From Triangularia verruculosa (taxonomy: Eukaryota; Ascomycota; Sordariomycetes; Sordariales; Podosporaceae): DNA of 64,000 nucleotides. The first letter of the stretch is position 1, and each line of letters opens with the position of its first letter. Of this stretch, positions 10,450 to 23,837 are shown piece after piece. Position numbers and translations under genes: made by a program. The DNA lies in contig MU863908.1 in assembly GCA_033296885.1 (NCBI GenBank), positions 217,006-281,005 on the forward strand, in the 5' to 3' direction. The notes below the pieces were generated by a model that made no database searches, was not told the origin of the DNA, and was given only the letters and a program-made list of their open reading frames with translations.

Positions 10450-13400
10450 TCTTAACCCTAGGGTACACTCTTTTTATTTAGGTCGGTCTAGATATTACCG
10501 GTAGAATTCTTTTAATTTATCGGGGTAGTTTAGATTTCCTACCGGTTCTTACGAATTATCAATAGTTAAGTAATTTAACTAATTAACTAAATATTCTAAT
10601 TACCCTTAGTTAATCCGTAAATCTAGTATTTCTTCTATATTATATTCTTCTTCTTCGTTTTCCGCTACCTTTAGAATATTAGTTTTATTTACTAGTAGTA
10701 TAAGTTTTAAAAGTAAAATATAAAAGGTATATAATTATAGGCGTATTATATTAGGTAGCTCCAGCTTATACGCCGTTTCTACTATCTTCTTTTTAACTTT
10801 AAACGGGCCTACTTTCCTATAATCTAGCTTTTTACTAGGTCTTTTTATACGTAAATTACGTATTAATAAAAACACTTTATCCCCCCTCTTTAAGCGAGGT
10901 CCCTCGAGCCGTTTAATATTATAGTACTTACGTATACGTTCTCGAACGAACTCGAGTTTTTCCTTAAGTTTAGCGTACAATATATATAACTTTCCTACCT
11001 TTACTACCGCCTTAGGTACCTTTATCTCTAGTCCTTACCGTAAATCTACCTTAAAACCGTAGTTTGCGAAAAATAGTATAACCTTTATTATCTCCGTAGG
11101 TGCCGTATTATATGCGAACTGTACCGCTAGTAAGAGTTTAACCTAGTTATCTTACTTAAAATTAATATAGTTTCGAAGGTATTATTTAATAATCTAGTTA
11201 AACCTCTCCGTTTAACCGTCCATCTGCGGGTAGTATACTGACGACGCCTTACTCTTTACTCTTATTTACTTTATTAAAGCTTTTTAAAACTTCGATATAA
11301 ACTTAGTATTACAATTTATAATAAACTCTTTTAGCTATATATATATTACCGTAACGTTCCGAAATACCATATCCGCCAATTATTCCGCTGTCTAAGTCTC
11401 CTTATAAAGCAAGAAGTATACCCACTTAGTAAGCCTATTAACTACCGTTAAGATGCTATTATACTTAACGCCCGTAGTTGTATCCTTAGATTCTAGTAGT
11501 TTAGTAATAAAGTTTATAGATACCGAACTCTAGGGTTACTTAGCTACTGGTAATGGCTCTAAAAATCCGTACGGTTTATGCCTCTCTGCTTTCGTTCTTC
11601 TATAGAGGTTATATTCCCGTAGCGTTTCCTTTACGTCCTTTCTTAATCCTAACTAATTGAAGTGTTATTTAATCTTCTCTATTATCTTAGCTACTTCTAT
11701 ATATTCCCCGAGCTTCGATTCATAGATCTCTTAAATTAGGGTCTTCCGTTAGTCTAGATCGATATAGGCCTTATTATTATACTAGAGCCGGTAACGATCG
11801 TCCTTCTAAATCCCCAATAGTTCTAACTTTACCCATTACTTTTGATCGTTACCGTCAATATAGCCTTAATATTTATGGGTAGTGGATTCTTCTCGGTACA
11901 TTACGTAATACTCGGCCCACTACTAGAGCGGGTATTTAAGTATACCTTTTATTATTTTCTATAGTAAAGGTAATAACTCTTTTCCTACTTTCTCTTTATA
12001 ATAGTCCGCCCTTCTATTTAAAGCGTCCGCTTTTGCGTTTTTAGACCCTTTTTTATAGTGGATCTGGAAATTAAACTTTAATAAAAATTCTAACTACCTA
12101 CTTTACTTAACGTTAAGGACTTTAATAGTAATAAAATACTTTAAATTTTTATAATCCATATAAACTTAGACCTTATAATTAATACTACTAAAGTATAGTC
12201 TCTACTCCTCGAAGGCCTTAATAATAGTAAGTAGCTTTTTATCGTAGATAGGGTAATTTTTACATAGTCCCTCTAATTTTCTTCGAAAAGAATATTATTA
12301 AGTGCAATTTCCTATCTTCGTCTCGTTATCCCAGCTACCCTCCGATAGTATAATCGGAGGTATCTATTTCGACCTTAAAAGGTCGTCCTAAGTTAAAGAG
12401 CTTAAATACTAAGTCTACTATAATAGCGTTCTTAATAGTTTAAAAAACCTCCTTTTATTCCTTTTCTTACTTAAATTCGACGTCCTTTTTAATAAGGTCA
12501 TTTAATGGCCTTACTATAGCGCCGTAGTTCCGTATAAATATCTGATAGAAGTTCGTAAATCCTAAAAACTCTCGAACCTTTATCTTTAATTATTCGGCCG
12601 TTTTTATTTATAGTCTTAGTTAGTTTTTAACTACCGTAATTTTCCTTAGTTTTATTCGTACCTCTCTTAGCGAAATAAGATACCTTAGGTAGACCGTCTT
12701 TTATATATAGAATTCGCTTTTATCTTTATTAACCGATAATCCGGTTCCGTGTAACGCGTTTAAAATCTCCTTAACGTACTTTTTATGCTCCTTTAAAGTG
12801 CGTGAGTAGATGAGAATATCGTCGAGGTAGTAAACTGCTATTTTATCGAGATATTGGCGAATCGTATAATTAATAAGGGCTTGGAAAATCGCTAGTATAT
12901 TTGTAAGCCCGAACGGTATAACGAGATACTCGAAATACCTATAAGGCGTGCGAAAAGCCATCTTCTACTCGTCTCCCTCCTTGATTCGTATATATACGTA
13001 CCCGACTAGTATATTAAGTCTGGTGAACTATTATGCCCCTAATAATTAACTCTATAGCCGCGAAATTAATAGTAGTGGGTAACCGTTCTTCATTATCTTT
13101 TGATTTAGTTGTCGATAATCTATATATAGTCGTAGGTTTCCGTCCTTTTTCGGTACGAAGAAAATAGGATACCTAGCTAGCGACGTGGATGCTCTGATGT
13201 ATCCTCTTTTAATATTTTTGTCTAAATACTTCCGTAACTCTTTACTTTACTTATCGTTAGTATAGTAGATTTGGAAGAGCTTAAGTTTCGCTCCTTCTTT
13301 GAGCTTAATCTCGTGGTCCTATAGTCCCCTCTTTAGTAGACCTTGAAGGTGTTTTGCCGTGAATACCGGATACCCCCGGTACTCTACCGGTACCTCCTTT

Positions 13401-14600
13401 TTTTTTACTTTTTTTTATATTATTATAATAGGTATATTTATCCTTTATTATTGCTGTAATTTCTACTAACGTAACTATTCCTATCAATCTTATTTCTTCG
13501 ACTTTACCGCTTTTATCGATTAAGTATATTAATACCTCTCGTATCTTTTACGGTAGTACTGTAGAGGGTGCTTATCCCGCACTCTACTCCTGCCGTACCC
13601 CTAATCTCCTATCGTTAATTAGATACTCCCGATATTCCCTCGGTTGTAAATAACTACCGTCCTTCTAATCGATATCTAGGTTATAATCCTCGTGCTATAG
13701 TTGCCCTAAAATCATATCTTTTTCTAACCTTATATCTACGATATCGAAAATCACTATCGTTATTTTCCCTAATACTATGATGTTTAGTGGTACCGTCTCT
13801 CTGGTTACTAACTACATAGAGAAGGGTCCCTTTATAATAACCTCTTCCTCCTTCTTTCTCTATAGAACTCGGGCTTATTATATAAATCTTAGTAAAATCA
13901 AGTCCGCTTTTACTCTATTATCCACGAATACCTGCGTTTGAAAACTCTTCTATCGCGCTACTATTCGCAACCTCTTATCTTTTATACCCCTTCTTTATAC
14001 CGTAGCGACCTCGCTGATATATCGCTTGTAGTCCTTTAAAGGTTTTCGGCCTCCGCGAAAGGCCGTAGCCCTTTTCCCGATTATTATTATACCTCTAGAG
14101 CGTCCTTTTCGATTAAACTATTTAATAGCTCGAAATCGGCTAACTATTATCGTTAGGTTTCCTTCTACTTTTTATATTTAACACTATTTTAGGCCCTTTT
14201 CTTATTGCGTGCTTTTCGTACTTTAAGGTTAGTTTCGTAGTACTTCCGGGCCTTCGTTCGTAGGTAAAGAGTGTAATCTGCACTTTTATACCACGCTAAG
14301 CCGAATTCCTCCTCGTCGGTAGTATTTTCTCCCTAATTTACTATTTAATCGAGGTAGCACTTTGCGTACCTAGGTGTGACCTATATAGTCTGGAGCCCCT
14401 TTAGTTCGACTGGCTTTTCTAGTTTCTATAGGAAATAATCGTTTAACTTTTTTTCCGGTATTTTCCACCTTATAAGTATATTCCGTACCGGTATCAGTTC
14501 GCCTATTTAGGTAAACCCCTTAATCGGCCAATGTCAGTTAAGGGCTTTTAACTAATAGTATTCCTTATATATATAAGCGATATACTGGAACTATAGTATT
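10450..14600 (-). pseudogene. gypsy pol remnant (protease, RT, RNase H, integrase)
   Basis: Leftward. Two unbroken pieces are diagnostic. At 12701-12961 an 86-codon stretch has the RT palm with PFGLTN and the YLDD active site followed by an IYS segment. At 10735-10980 an 81-codon stretch has the GDKVFLL, KLDYRKVGPF and YKLELP segments of the integrase C-terminal domain. RNase H and the integrase core lie between, interrupted by many stops. An N-terminal protease would lie near 13500-14500 but is not clearly readable. RIP explains the damage. Not functional. Confidence 0.8.
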
Positions 14601-15154
14601 CTCCTGTGCTCTGGGTATCGTAGGTGGACCTACGGAGTGTCTCTTTTGTAACGGGTATACTATCCGAAAGTTGGATATTCTTTTGATATTTACGTAAGTC
14701 CGGTGTTAACCGTCGGTTGTAACGCCTAATATTTACCTTAGGTCTTTTTGCCCGTAAGGAATATTACAAATTCGTTATTAAACTCCTTTTCGGAGATAAT
14801 TTAATACTCGTTTCTTTACTATAGTTACGCGGTTAGTTAATTATTATTAGTAGCTTATACTACCTTATCTTCAAAGTCGCGGTATTACCGTTTAATAACT
14901 TCTCGCTATTCCTAAAGCTCTACTATTACTTCCTTAAGTTTTTAAATTCGTTTCTCCGCTTATTTTATAGTCCCTTCCGTATCTTAAACCGAGGCGTTAA
15001 CTAAGGTAAAAACCTACCTTAATCGCCGTATAATTTCCTTAGAGGGTCCTAGAACAGTATTTTCCTCTAGTTTTATGGCCCCTCTGATCGGTAGTTCTTA
15101 TCCTACAACGCAATCTTCTCCTTCGGAATTAACTATTAACTCTCCTTCCTAGGC

Positions 15155-16230
15155 CTAATATCCGTAGTCGTTATCGGTATAGTCGTCCGCTAAGTTCCGA
15201 AAATCCTCGTAGGTATACTCGGTACTAGAGATCTCGATAACCCGTATAGTTTTAGCTACTACTGCCGTCTCTCTTTCTTTCCAACCGAGCTGCCTAAGCA
15301 ACTGGCAGTCTCTTTTAAAATGGCCTATCTTCCCGCAGTTAAAACACTTAACATCGTTCTTTCCCTTAAACCGCTTTTGAACTACGTCTACTTCCATAGG
15401 CCCCGCGTAAGTAGTCCCTAAAACGTAAGTCCCATAAAGCCGTCTCTTTCTCTTATCGTTAGGTCGGTAGGGTCCCTGCATGCATATATCCTTACGCTCC
15501 TTACAGCGCTAATACTGCCGATCGTCGATACGGACCGCTATCGCGATATACGCGTCGATAGTCTCCGGTCGCTCCTATCGGTATAGTTTATCCTTAACTT
15601 CTTCCTTAAGCCCGTTATAGAATAACTATATTAACCCTTCGTTATTAATTTCGCTGCGGAGTACGTCCGTCCTAAATACTATAGCGTAGTCGGCAGTAGA
15701 TCTAGTCTGCTTAAGGTTGGCCAATCGCTCCTGGGCACGCCTACCTTCATCGTACTCCCCGAACACCTCTTTAATCTTCTCCTCGAAACCCTTGTATATC
15801 TTAAAGCACTTCTTAGTAACCTCCTCCCTTTCGTTAGGCTGGTTATCGAAATAGTCTCCTAAGATAGGCTCGAACTAGGTAAGCGCCTTGTCCTTAAGCC
15901 TGGACGCGGCGTATACCACTTTGGTCTGTTCGTCCGGGAAACGGGAAGGGTAGTACCGAAAGTATGCTTTAAGCTGGATCAAAAATCCCCCTAGTTCTCC
16001 TTTTGCCCCCCCGTAGCGGTCGGGAGCCTCGAGCCTAGCACGCTCTCCTTCCTTACGTAAGTTGCCAATCTCGTAGTAGAGTATAGTATTCCCTTACGTA
16101 AGGGCTTCGTAAGAAAGGCGAGCCTTATCCTCGAGCTTTTAGATATGAGTAAAGAGTTGGTCGATAGTAGGTTAAGTCGGGATCTCTCCCTAGGTATTGG
16201 TATTGTCGGCTATGGCATTAACTTAGCGCC
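15155..16230 (-). pseudogene. gypsy gag remnant with CCHC zinc knuckle
   Basis: Leftward from about 16230. Reading through stops gives a capsid-like region (AYFRYYPSRF, then AASRLKDKAL near 15900-15990) typical of fungal gypsy Gag. The last 108 codons (15481-15155) are unbroken and contain the knuckle CFNCGKIGHFKRDC, which binds element RNA. Several upstream codons are RIP stops. The start lies about 40 bp inside the right LTR border. Confidence 0.75.
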
Positions 16231-16271
16231 TTTAACTTATCTGATAATAGAGTTGAAGTGAGTATATAACG

Positions 16272-16661
16272 TATGACGAACCCCTGTATAGAACCTCTGA
16301 AAGGGATACTCGGTTGAAGGTAACTTCTGATAATTAGTTCGGTGCAGCTAAGTAGTGCATAATAAGATGTCTCAATGTAAATACAAAATCCCGTGAATAT
16401 AAGTTGTAATTGTATACTACGGAACTATCTAAAGCTATCTAGTTCCTCCGTATATATATACTAATGGATCACTCGGATCACGTTTCCCAAAGGTGATCTG
16501 GATCACCTTTCCTTCCTGTGGCTCACTATGCCCATCGTGATCCTGTCGCTCCGCTCACCTGGATCACTGTAAGCCTATCGCTCCACTCCTAATTAGTCCG
16601 TGATGATTGGCTAGGAGCGCCCCGCGCCCCGAGCGTTGGTTCCTCATCAACGGTTGTGACA
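16272..16661 (-). repeat. Right LTR of the gypsy element (5' LTR in transcription sense)
   Basis: 390 bp, matching 9149-9538. The first bases read TATGACGAAC where the left copy has TGTGACGAAC, a G-to-A change. Most other differences are CA-to-TA or TG-to-TA, so RIP rather than age explains much of the LTR divergence. Confidence 0.9.
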
Positions 16662-16666
16662 CAGTG
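16662..16666. repeat. Target site duplication CAGTG, right copy
   Basis: Identical to 9144-9148 and directly adjacent to the right LTR end TTGTGACA. Confidence 0.85.
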
Positions 16667-19477
16667 GTTTACCGACGAGAACGGACAGGATTAAATAAGC
16701 ATATCTAGCGCTACTATAAATGAAGCTTTCTAATAAAGGCAGTATTGTCTTCGTATACGGCCTAGGGTCTAACCCCGACTCGACATAGCAGGCGACTCAA
16801 TATACGACGAGACAAACGACGACGGCCGATATACCCGATAAAACGGCGATAAACAACGAGCGGTTTATAAACTAAGTCAGCGACTTTCTCCCCAGTAACC
16901 TCCTTCCGGCAATTAACAAAGACGTCCGCCTATTCTTTTACAATTATAATTTATACTAAAAGAGGGACGCGGTATATACATAGTTAATAAATCTTAAGAA
17001 CCAACTACTTAAGTATATCAATAGAGGGATCCGGATATTTAAGACGGTAGGTACTAAAGATAAACTTAACTTTAATTTCGACTTTTAGAGTACTATTAAT
17101 ATACTCCGACCCTAGGAGTAAAGCCGGAGCTTAATCTTTATGGTATATAGTTTTAGGGAGCTCGTAATTAAACGGGTAAATTAGAATCTATTTAGGATAA
17201 CGACGCGCTTAACTATAGTAGGTACTTATTTAAGCCCGGGCGGGTCGGGACTTTGGCCACGTCGCGGAATATACTAAGGTAATTCTCTTCCTAGGTATAC
17301 CGTATCGCGGGACTAGTTTCGGCCTATAAGGTTAGCTTACGGTAAAGGGCCTCCAGCTTTTTGGGTCGAACCCGTTAATCCTAACTGACTTAAAGTATAA
17401 TTCGTTTTCGCTATACGATTTATATAAGGACTTTATAGTAGTAGCTCCAGACGATTTACGTATATTTAGCTTCTTTAAGAAGTAGTCGATACGAATTCTT
17501 CGGTTATAGTTCGTTTAGCTAAAGTAATTTATAAGTATATTAGATATTAGAATAAATAGAGTACGCTAATAGTAGATATAGTATATCTATAAATAATCCG
17601 TTATATATAAAGGCGGAAACGTTCGAAATATTAGGCTATCCGTCGACTATTATAGGCTTAATAAATTTACGTCGAAAAGCGAAAGTTATTAATTAATATT
17701 TTCAAAACTTATCGAATTAATAAAAGCCTCTACTTAGCCTATAAAATATTATTACTTTATCCCGCTTAAGAGGGTAAATACCTATACGGAGCGGGCCGAA
17801 TTGTCGACGGAATTTAAGTAGAAGTTATATATAAGGTATAGGGAAGTAAGCGTTCTATATATAGTCTTTTTTTACGGGTTAGGCGGTGCTGGTAAGTTGC
17901 AGTTAACGCTGGACTATGCCGAGAAGTATAAAGATAATTATAATCCGATTCTTTAGATAAACGCGACAGATAAGGAGACAGTACGATCTAGTTTTAAGAT
18001 ATATACTATAGAACTGGGACTCTTAGTAGAGGGCGGCGAGAATTAGGGATCGATTAATACGGATATAGAGGTTCGGGCAGTACTTAGATAGTTTTATAAC
18101 CGAAGTAAGGCGGATAACGAATGGCTAGTAATTGTAGATAATACCGACGATATTAATTAGGGGATTTAAAAGGTTATATTAAGGGGGAACTGAGGAAGGG
18201 TTATTATTATTAGCCGAGACGAGTAAAGTATTAAATTAATCGGCGGGACTTACGAATCGGTTCGTATTAGCGATATGTTATTACTAGAAGGGAGAGCGCT
18301 TCTCCTCCGACATTTATAACTCGATGAAGAATTAGCCCCAGTAGGTATTAAAGACGACTATAATAAGGTAGTAAAAAAGCTGGAATTCTTAGTATTTACC
18401 GCTAATATTACTAGCGCCTATATCGGTAGCGATTCTCCTTCTAATAAGGCTCTGCAACGATACCTCGCGAATTATAAGAGGTACCGCGATAAGCTCCTCT
18501 AGATGGACTTTTTTAAAGGGTTATTAGCGTCAGAGAAGACGGTGTAGATAGTATGGGACACTATACTCGAGAAAATCACGAAGGAAAATAAAGGTCTGCG
18601 ATCTGATATATTACTGACGTTTCTTACGTATTTTAAGGGTGGTATTATCTAGAATGAGATATTTCGTCTGGCCAGTTTTAGTATGAAAGTGGTTAAGGCA
18701 AATCTGGGGGAGGAGGGGAGCGAAGGGATGCCCTCTGAACTCTAGCAATTTCTTATATTTATTGGGGACAAATGGGTTGATTTTCGATATTAGTAGGGCT
18801 GCTGTATACTGCTCCGTTATAGTTTGTTATAGCGAGTCGACGGGGAGTGGGCTGGCGTGACGATGCATGGCCTGGTTAGGTGGCGGGTAATGCTGAGCCA
18901 CTAAAGCTGGCCATTGTAGCGGTGGTATATGATATTTGTTCTGGCAGCGTGCTGCCAGAACATCGCGGAGGAACGGCCTGAGTTCCGTCGACATCTAGTT
19001 GGACACTTGCCAGACATTCATGAGGATGACGGCCAGGGACAGAACCTACTGAGATATCCAAGCTTCATCAGGGCTACGTTAGGGAGAATATATTACGGCG
19101 AAGACCGGTGGAAGGAGGCCGAGAAGCTGTTTGCGCAGGTGATGGAGACTCTTAAGATGAAGCTTGGGGCCGATCACCCAGATACGCTGACGAGCATGGC
19201 CAACCTAGCATCGACATACAGGAACCAGGGCTGGTTTGAGGAGGCCGAGAAGCTGGACGTGCAGGTGATGGAGACTCGCAAGACCAAGCTTGGGGCCGAT
19301 CACCCTTCTACGCTGACGAGCATGGCCAACCTCGCTTTTACTCGGAAAAGCCAAGGTCGATACGCAGATGCTTTAGCACTGATGGAGAACTGTGCCCAGG
19401 CTCGGCAGCGAGTGCTTGGCGATGAGCATCCATACACGCTATCGTCTTTGGCCACTGTCGTCAAGTGGAGTAGCTAG
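16667..19477 (+). pseudogene. NLR: DUF676-like hydrolase, NB-ARC, TPR (disrupted)
   Basis: Main part of an NLR whose 5' end lies at 9007-9148. One plus-strand frame, with stops, gives in order: an alpha/beta-hydrolase of the DUF676/SesB-like kind (IVFVYGLGSNP near 16745; nucleophile region MVYSF near 17140), an NB-ARC domain (Walker A YGLGGAGK near 17875; Walker B WLVIVDN near 18125; IIISRDE near 18210), and C-terminal tetratricopeptide repeats of the kinesin-light-chain kind (18929-19477, open for 182 codons, with ADHPDTLTSMANLA and ADHPSTLTSMANLA units). Such proteins are fungal STAND/NOD-like receptors linked to heterokaryon incompatibility and non-self response. The 5' and middle parts carry many RIP stops, while the TPR end is GC-rich and barely touched. 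It ends at TAG 19475-19477, after only a few TPR units. Dead by insertion and RIP. Confidence 0.8.
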
Positions 19478-19522
19478 AATGGGTTTTGTTTTATTTGTAT
19501 GGTTTAATAGAATACTTCTACC

Positions 19523-21595
19523 TTGATCCTGAGACCTGTTGCGTTCTTTTCTAAGAAATACTTTAGGAAAGAGCGTAATTACGACATTTATAATAAAGAA
19601 CTCCTGTTAATTATCCGCTGTTTCGAAGAATGGAGACCTAAACTTAAAGGTATAAGTTCCCCTATTATAGTTAATACCGACCACCGTAACTTAGAATACT
19701 TCACTACGACTAAGCTCTTAAATAGTCGCCAAGTCCGGTGGTCCGAATTCCTGTCCCGATTCAACTTTACGATCACTTATCGGCCTAGAAAATAGGGCGC
19801 AAAACTAGACGCCTTGACTAGGAGGTTAGAGGACCTACCTAAGGAGGGGGATGAACGCTTATTGCACATAAGTCAGGTAGTCCTGAAGCCTTCTAACTTA
19901 GACCTCTAAGTCTATAGAGACCTTATAATACTACCGCCGACACCGCCCTAGACCCCCGAACCGCCGCCCCTAATAACTAAAGAACTATCTACTGAGAAAA
20001 GAATCCGGTTTACGGATAAACCCTTATACTTTAACGCCTCTACCCGATCCTAAACCCGACCGAAACCGGAAATCCCGATTATAAAGATACCTGCTATAAT
20101 AGAACCTCCCCGCTCTATTCTACTAACCGAAAGAGCCGCACCGTTACTTCTACCAAATATTAAGGAACTATTTACTAAGGGCTACGAAGTAGATAAAACG
20201 CTAAACTCTATCCTAGAAGTATTAAGGAAGTTAAAGAGCCGCTACCTAGGTATCACACTCGCCGAGTGTAAAGATCGAAGAGGATATTTATATTACCGAG
20301 ACCGCTTATAGGTTCCAAATTACCCTGATCTACACGCCGAACTGGTCCGCTCCTATTACGAAAGCGCGATTACCGGATATATAAAGCAAGCGCGTATATA
20401 CGAGGCCCTATCCTGTGATTATTACTGGCTTAAGATGCTCGCCTATGTCGAACGCTGGGTGTCCAACTACTATACTTACACCCGGATCACTGCTTCCCGC
20501 GAGGCCCGCTAAGGAGTCTTGAGACTACTGCTGATTCCCGAGACATCCTGGAAGGATGTATCGATAGACTTTATTACACACCTACTAAAGAGCGAAAGTT
20601 ACAACGCGATACTAGTTATAGTCTACCGCCTAACTAAAATAAAATACATTATTCCCTATAACGATACCTACGATACCGAAGAAGTCTCCCGCCTATACCT
20701 AAAGTATATCTAGAAGCTATACGGACTCCTAATAATTATAATATCCGATAAAGGACCGCAATTTATATCTAACTTCTGGAAATATCTAACCCGCCGACTA
20801 GCTTTAAAGGTATTGCTATTAACTACATTCCATCCCGAAACCGACGGCTAAACCGAAAGAGCTAACTCCTTCCTAGAACAATACCTGAGAGGATAGGTCT
20901 TTTATTTATAAAACGATTGGGCGATATGGCTACTACTCGCGGAGTTTACTCTGAACAACGCCCTAAATAAAAGCATCAAGACGACGCCATTTTTTGCCAA
21001 CTATGGTTTTCACCCCCGCATGGGATTTGACCCTGTGGTACCCGACAAGTCCCCAGGAGCTAGAGATGCCGAATAATTTGCATTAAGGATGTAAGAGATC
21101 CACGAGTTCCTCAAATCAGAAATCTGCATAGCCCAGGCCCGCCAGGAGGAATATGCCAACCGGAAACGCAGCCTGCCCGCAAGTACTACGTCGGCTAAGA
21201 GGTTTGGCTCGATGCCCGCAATATCAAGACGCTCCGCCCGCAGAAGAAACTCGACTGGAAGAATCTAGGACCTTTGACAGATTAATGACAATAGTATTCA
21301 GCTAAGCTACAGTCTGGGCTCTATTCCGTCGGGTACGGGCAGGCTCTATTGTCAAGACGTAGCTCAAAGAGCTACAAACAGGTCTCGCGGTAGCGAGATG
21401 CAAAATCTTTCTAGTCGCATTGGCCCGTACTCTACACGTGCCAAGCTCCATCAGTGGATCAACGACGGTCACGGTGTAACCGCCGTAACACTTTATTTTG
21501 TTCACCGCTTGACTGGGTACCCATCAGGAGCGCCGATACCTAGCCTCGAGACTATAGCGGCCAGTCACATTATCCCAATGTCACGTAAACTTTAG
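19523..21595 (+). mobile_element. Ty3/gypsy fragment: RNase H and integrase
   Basis: Starts abruptly 45 bp after the NLR stop. The first 90 codons (19523-19795) are an intact RNase H piece with AFFSKK, YDIYNKELLLII and NTDHRNLEYF. In one frame with stops, the integrase follows: core Asp in SIDFITHL near 20570, second Asp in ISDKGPQF near 20750, Glu in TERANSFLEQY near 20860, the D,D,E set. RT, gag and LTRs are absent. It is less RIP-eroded than the 4.6-7.3 kb copy, with C/T and G/A stops. No target duplication seen, so probably a rearranged fragment. Confidence 0.8.
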
Positions 21596-21839
21596 GACCC
21601 GGATATAAGACTACCTAGCTTCAGTCTTCGCGTACGAAAAACCATAGTCTACAGTCTTAGCAATACGTAATATATTACGTGATAATAAGTCGGGCAAGCT
21701 TCGTTAAACCTCCAGGCGACTTACAGCCCTCAATTGACATACAACTACCCCGCCACAATATATAAATTATACCAACTTATCCACTAGTAAAAATAAACAG
21801 TATACTAATAGATATCCGAGATACTAATGCGATAATCCG

Positions 21840-22824
21840 AGTATATTTATATCACCGACGCAACTTTAACCTCGTTATCGTCCGTTCGCGCCCACACAAC
21901 ATACAGTCGGTCCAGACATCTCTTTAGGCCGCCTTCGGGACATTGCCGACTGCTAAACTTAGGATCTTTGATCATCTCCCTATAAAACTTATATTTCTAG
22001 TACTCCGTAACCTCGACATTCGTTCTTTCTTCTACTTCCGTTAAATTAACCGGCGAGCTCGCGTCCTATCAACCGGACTCTACGAATATTAACTAGTCTC
22101 TAAATATAGCCTAGAGGGCCTACAAGGTCTATTGCGCGCCGGGCTTACTCACTACTTTACTATTGTTAACCTTTACCGGCCTCTCGTAACAGATAAATGC
22201 TTAACTTATAGTGGTTTTAAAGGTTTCTTATTCCTCTTTACCGCTAAGAGATATTGCTTCGACTACCTCCAGTCTTCAGCCCACTATCGTGTCCTCCCTC
22301 CATCTACTTTCGCCAAACTTACACATATATCTCCAAGTCGGCTCCTACATCTATCGGGGCCAACTTTGCAGACCGTACCTGGTACCTATAATATGATGGA
22401 TACACCGGCTAGACGACCGAAGTATTTAATACTTAAAGAGAACGCTACACAAATACTTCTTACCGCTAAAGCTATCAACTAAAACGCGACTCGAAATCTG
22501 AGAATCCGCAGAGAGTAGCCAGAACATCGCCTTATAGCAGCGACGGCATATCCGTACTATAGTTTGGAGAATGCTAAACTCGAGCGTGGTGTCAGTTGCA
22601 AGGGCTGCCAAGTTCGTTTGGAACTCCTCCGCGGTAATTCGCATCGGCTTGCCCGAGACCGGACTTTTTCGACACAGGGCTTTTTGTCTCACTTTACAGC
22701 ATATGTCGAAGCACAGTATATCTGGGCGGAGAGCGAAGATGGAACGCGGCCTGTCAATGAGCCAAAGCTCACTCGCCGCTGTGGTTATTTCACGCGGCTT
22801 GGCTCTGACGGGCTCCCTAGATGA
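21840..22824 (+). pseudogene. Fungal F-box protein, RIP-inactivated
   Basis: One plus-strand frame from about 21964 to the TGA ending at 22824, broken by RIP stops. It opens with an F-box (DHLPIKLIFLVLRNLDIRSF; fungal F-boxes have LPxELxxxVLxxLDxxS) at 21967-22026. The middle segment near 22130-22480 is open for 116 codons and includes CFDYLQSSAHYRVL. The end (22561-22824) is intact: GVSCKGCQVRLE, then a Trp-rich YIWAESEDGTRPV segment. F-box proteins bind Skp1 and bring targets to SCF ubiquitin ligases; the CxxC at the end resembles the zinc-like motif of this fungal subgroup. In-frame TAA at about 22042 and 22087 fit CAA-to-TAA. The true start upstream of 21964 is not clear. Confidence 0.65.
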
Positions 22825-22831
22825 CAGTTTG

Positions 22832-22880
22832 TGTTGAAATACAGCACTTATTTGTGGATTTTACAGTATGTTTTTGTTTG
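22832..22880 (+). repeat. LTR-terminal motif (TGTTGAAATACAGC family)
   Basis: The first ~40 bp match the reverse complement of the end of the solo LTR at 33007-33551 and the start at 63907. It begins 8 bp after the F-box stop. What follows (22880-23390) is GC-rich, has short internal duplications (GGACATCATCG twice near 22972 and 23007) and no gene. The other end of this LTR was not found. Confidence 0.5.
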
Positions 22881-23392
22881 TGTCTCCGAGTCCTCACAGC
22901 GGGCACCGTCAATGGCCCGGAGTCCCGGAAACTACGGGTATTATGAAGAACCCGGAACTTCGGAGAGCACGGACATCATCGGTGGCCTGGGACCTTGGAA
23001 ACCACGGACATCATCGATAGCCCGGAACCACGGAAACTGCGGCAGTGAAGGAATTGGAGGAAGCAAATACGAGAACTGGATGCCTATAACAGGCTCTTCT
23101 TGCAGCATGTTCGAAGTATTCTGTTTTCTCTCTTGTTAAGTCAAGCTATCAAGTCAAGGTTAATGTCACGAATGAGAGGCATAAGTAGGTCAAAGGCCAA
23201 TACCATTGCCAGTCTATCAATGTAATCGTAAGATGAAGAAGAAAGGAAGAAGTGTGGGCTTGCAGCTCCGTCTGTCATAAAACCCCGGTCGGAGCTCCGG
23301 GTCCTGCATTCAACCCTAACCCTTCATCCTGTGTAATCCTGTCCTTCACCACCAAGCCGTGACAACGGTGTGCAGTGCCACTGAAGGAATAT

Positions 23393-23740
23393 GTTGAGAT
23401 ATGTCGTCGGCAGGCTAGTTGTATGCCTTCCAGGTAGGTCGGAAGCAATTACCTGAAGACTCTGGGGTCCTTGGACTGCGAGGTACGACGGTGCGAGGTG
23501 GCACCGAAGGAAGGCAAGTATAGGGAACTATGCCCTGTAAATAGAATGGCAGACACTGAACTGCAGGGAACGGTGCCCTGGAAGAGAGTGTGGTAAACCA
23601 GTATATTGACTTTGACTGTTTGACTTGAACTTGAACTTAAGAAAGAAAAGACCATTCCAAATACACTGCGAGGGGAGCCTTTTATAGGCATCCAAGACCT
23701 CGTTTTCCTCCTTATCAATCCCCACAACTTCCACCGGTTC
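23393..23740 (-). repeat. Diverged LTR-like segment
   Basis: Begins TGTTGAGATATG and shares the order of motifs in the solo LTR at 33007-33551: an ACTGAAGGAA segment, GCCCTGTAA, GTGGTAAACCAGT, and a TATA-containing CTTTTATAGGC segment reading leftward. Similarity is patchy, so this is a cousin rather than a copy. No target duplication seen. Confidence 0.35.
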
Positions 23741-23837
23741 AGTTGGCCACAGTGGCTTGTATGAGAACTTTGTAGTTCCTTGTGACTGCTGTGGGCGTTA
23801 TGGGCATTGTGGCTTGAAGCCTGTGAGCCACGAGAGA

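Larger units (their letters stand above)
9149..16661 (-). mobile_element. Complete Ty3/gypsy LTR retrotransposon, RIP-inactivated
   Basis: A 7513-bp element bounded by two 390-bp LTRs and a CAGTG target duplication, transcribed leftward. In that direction the order is gag with a CCHC knuckle, protease, reverse transcriptase with YLDD, RNase H, integrase and its C-terminal domain, then a non-pol segment carrying an opposite-strand gene and a tRNA-like sequence. No gag-pol frame is intact; stops are mostly TAA/TAG of the kind RIP makes from CAA, CAG and TGG. The two LTRs differ mainly by C/T and G/A changes at CA/TG sites. It is inserted in an NLR gene. Confidence 0.9.
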
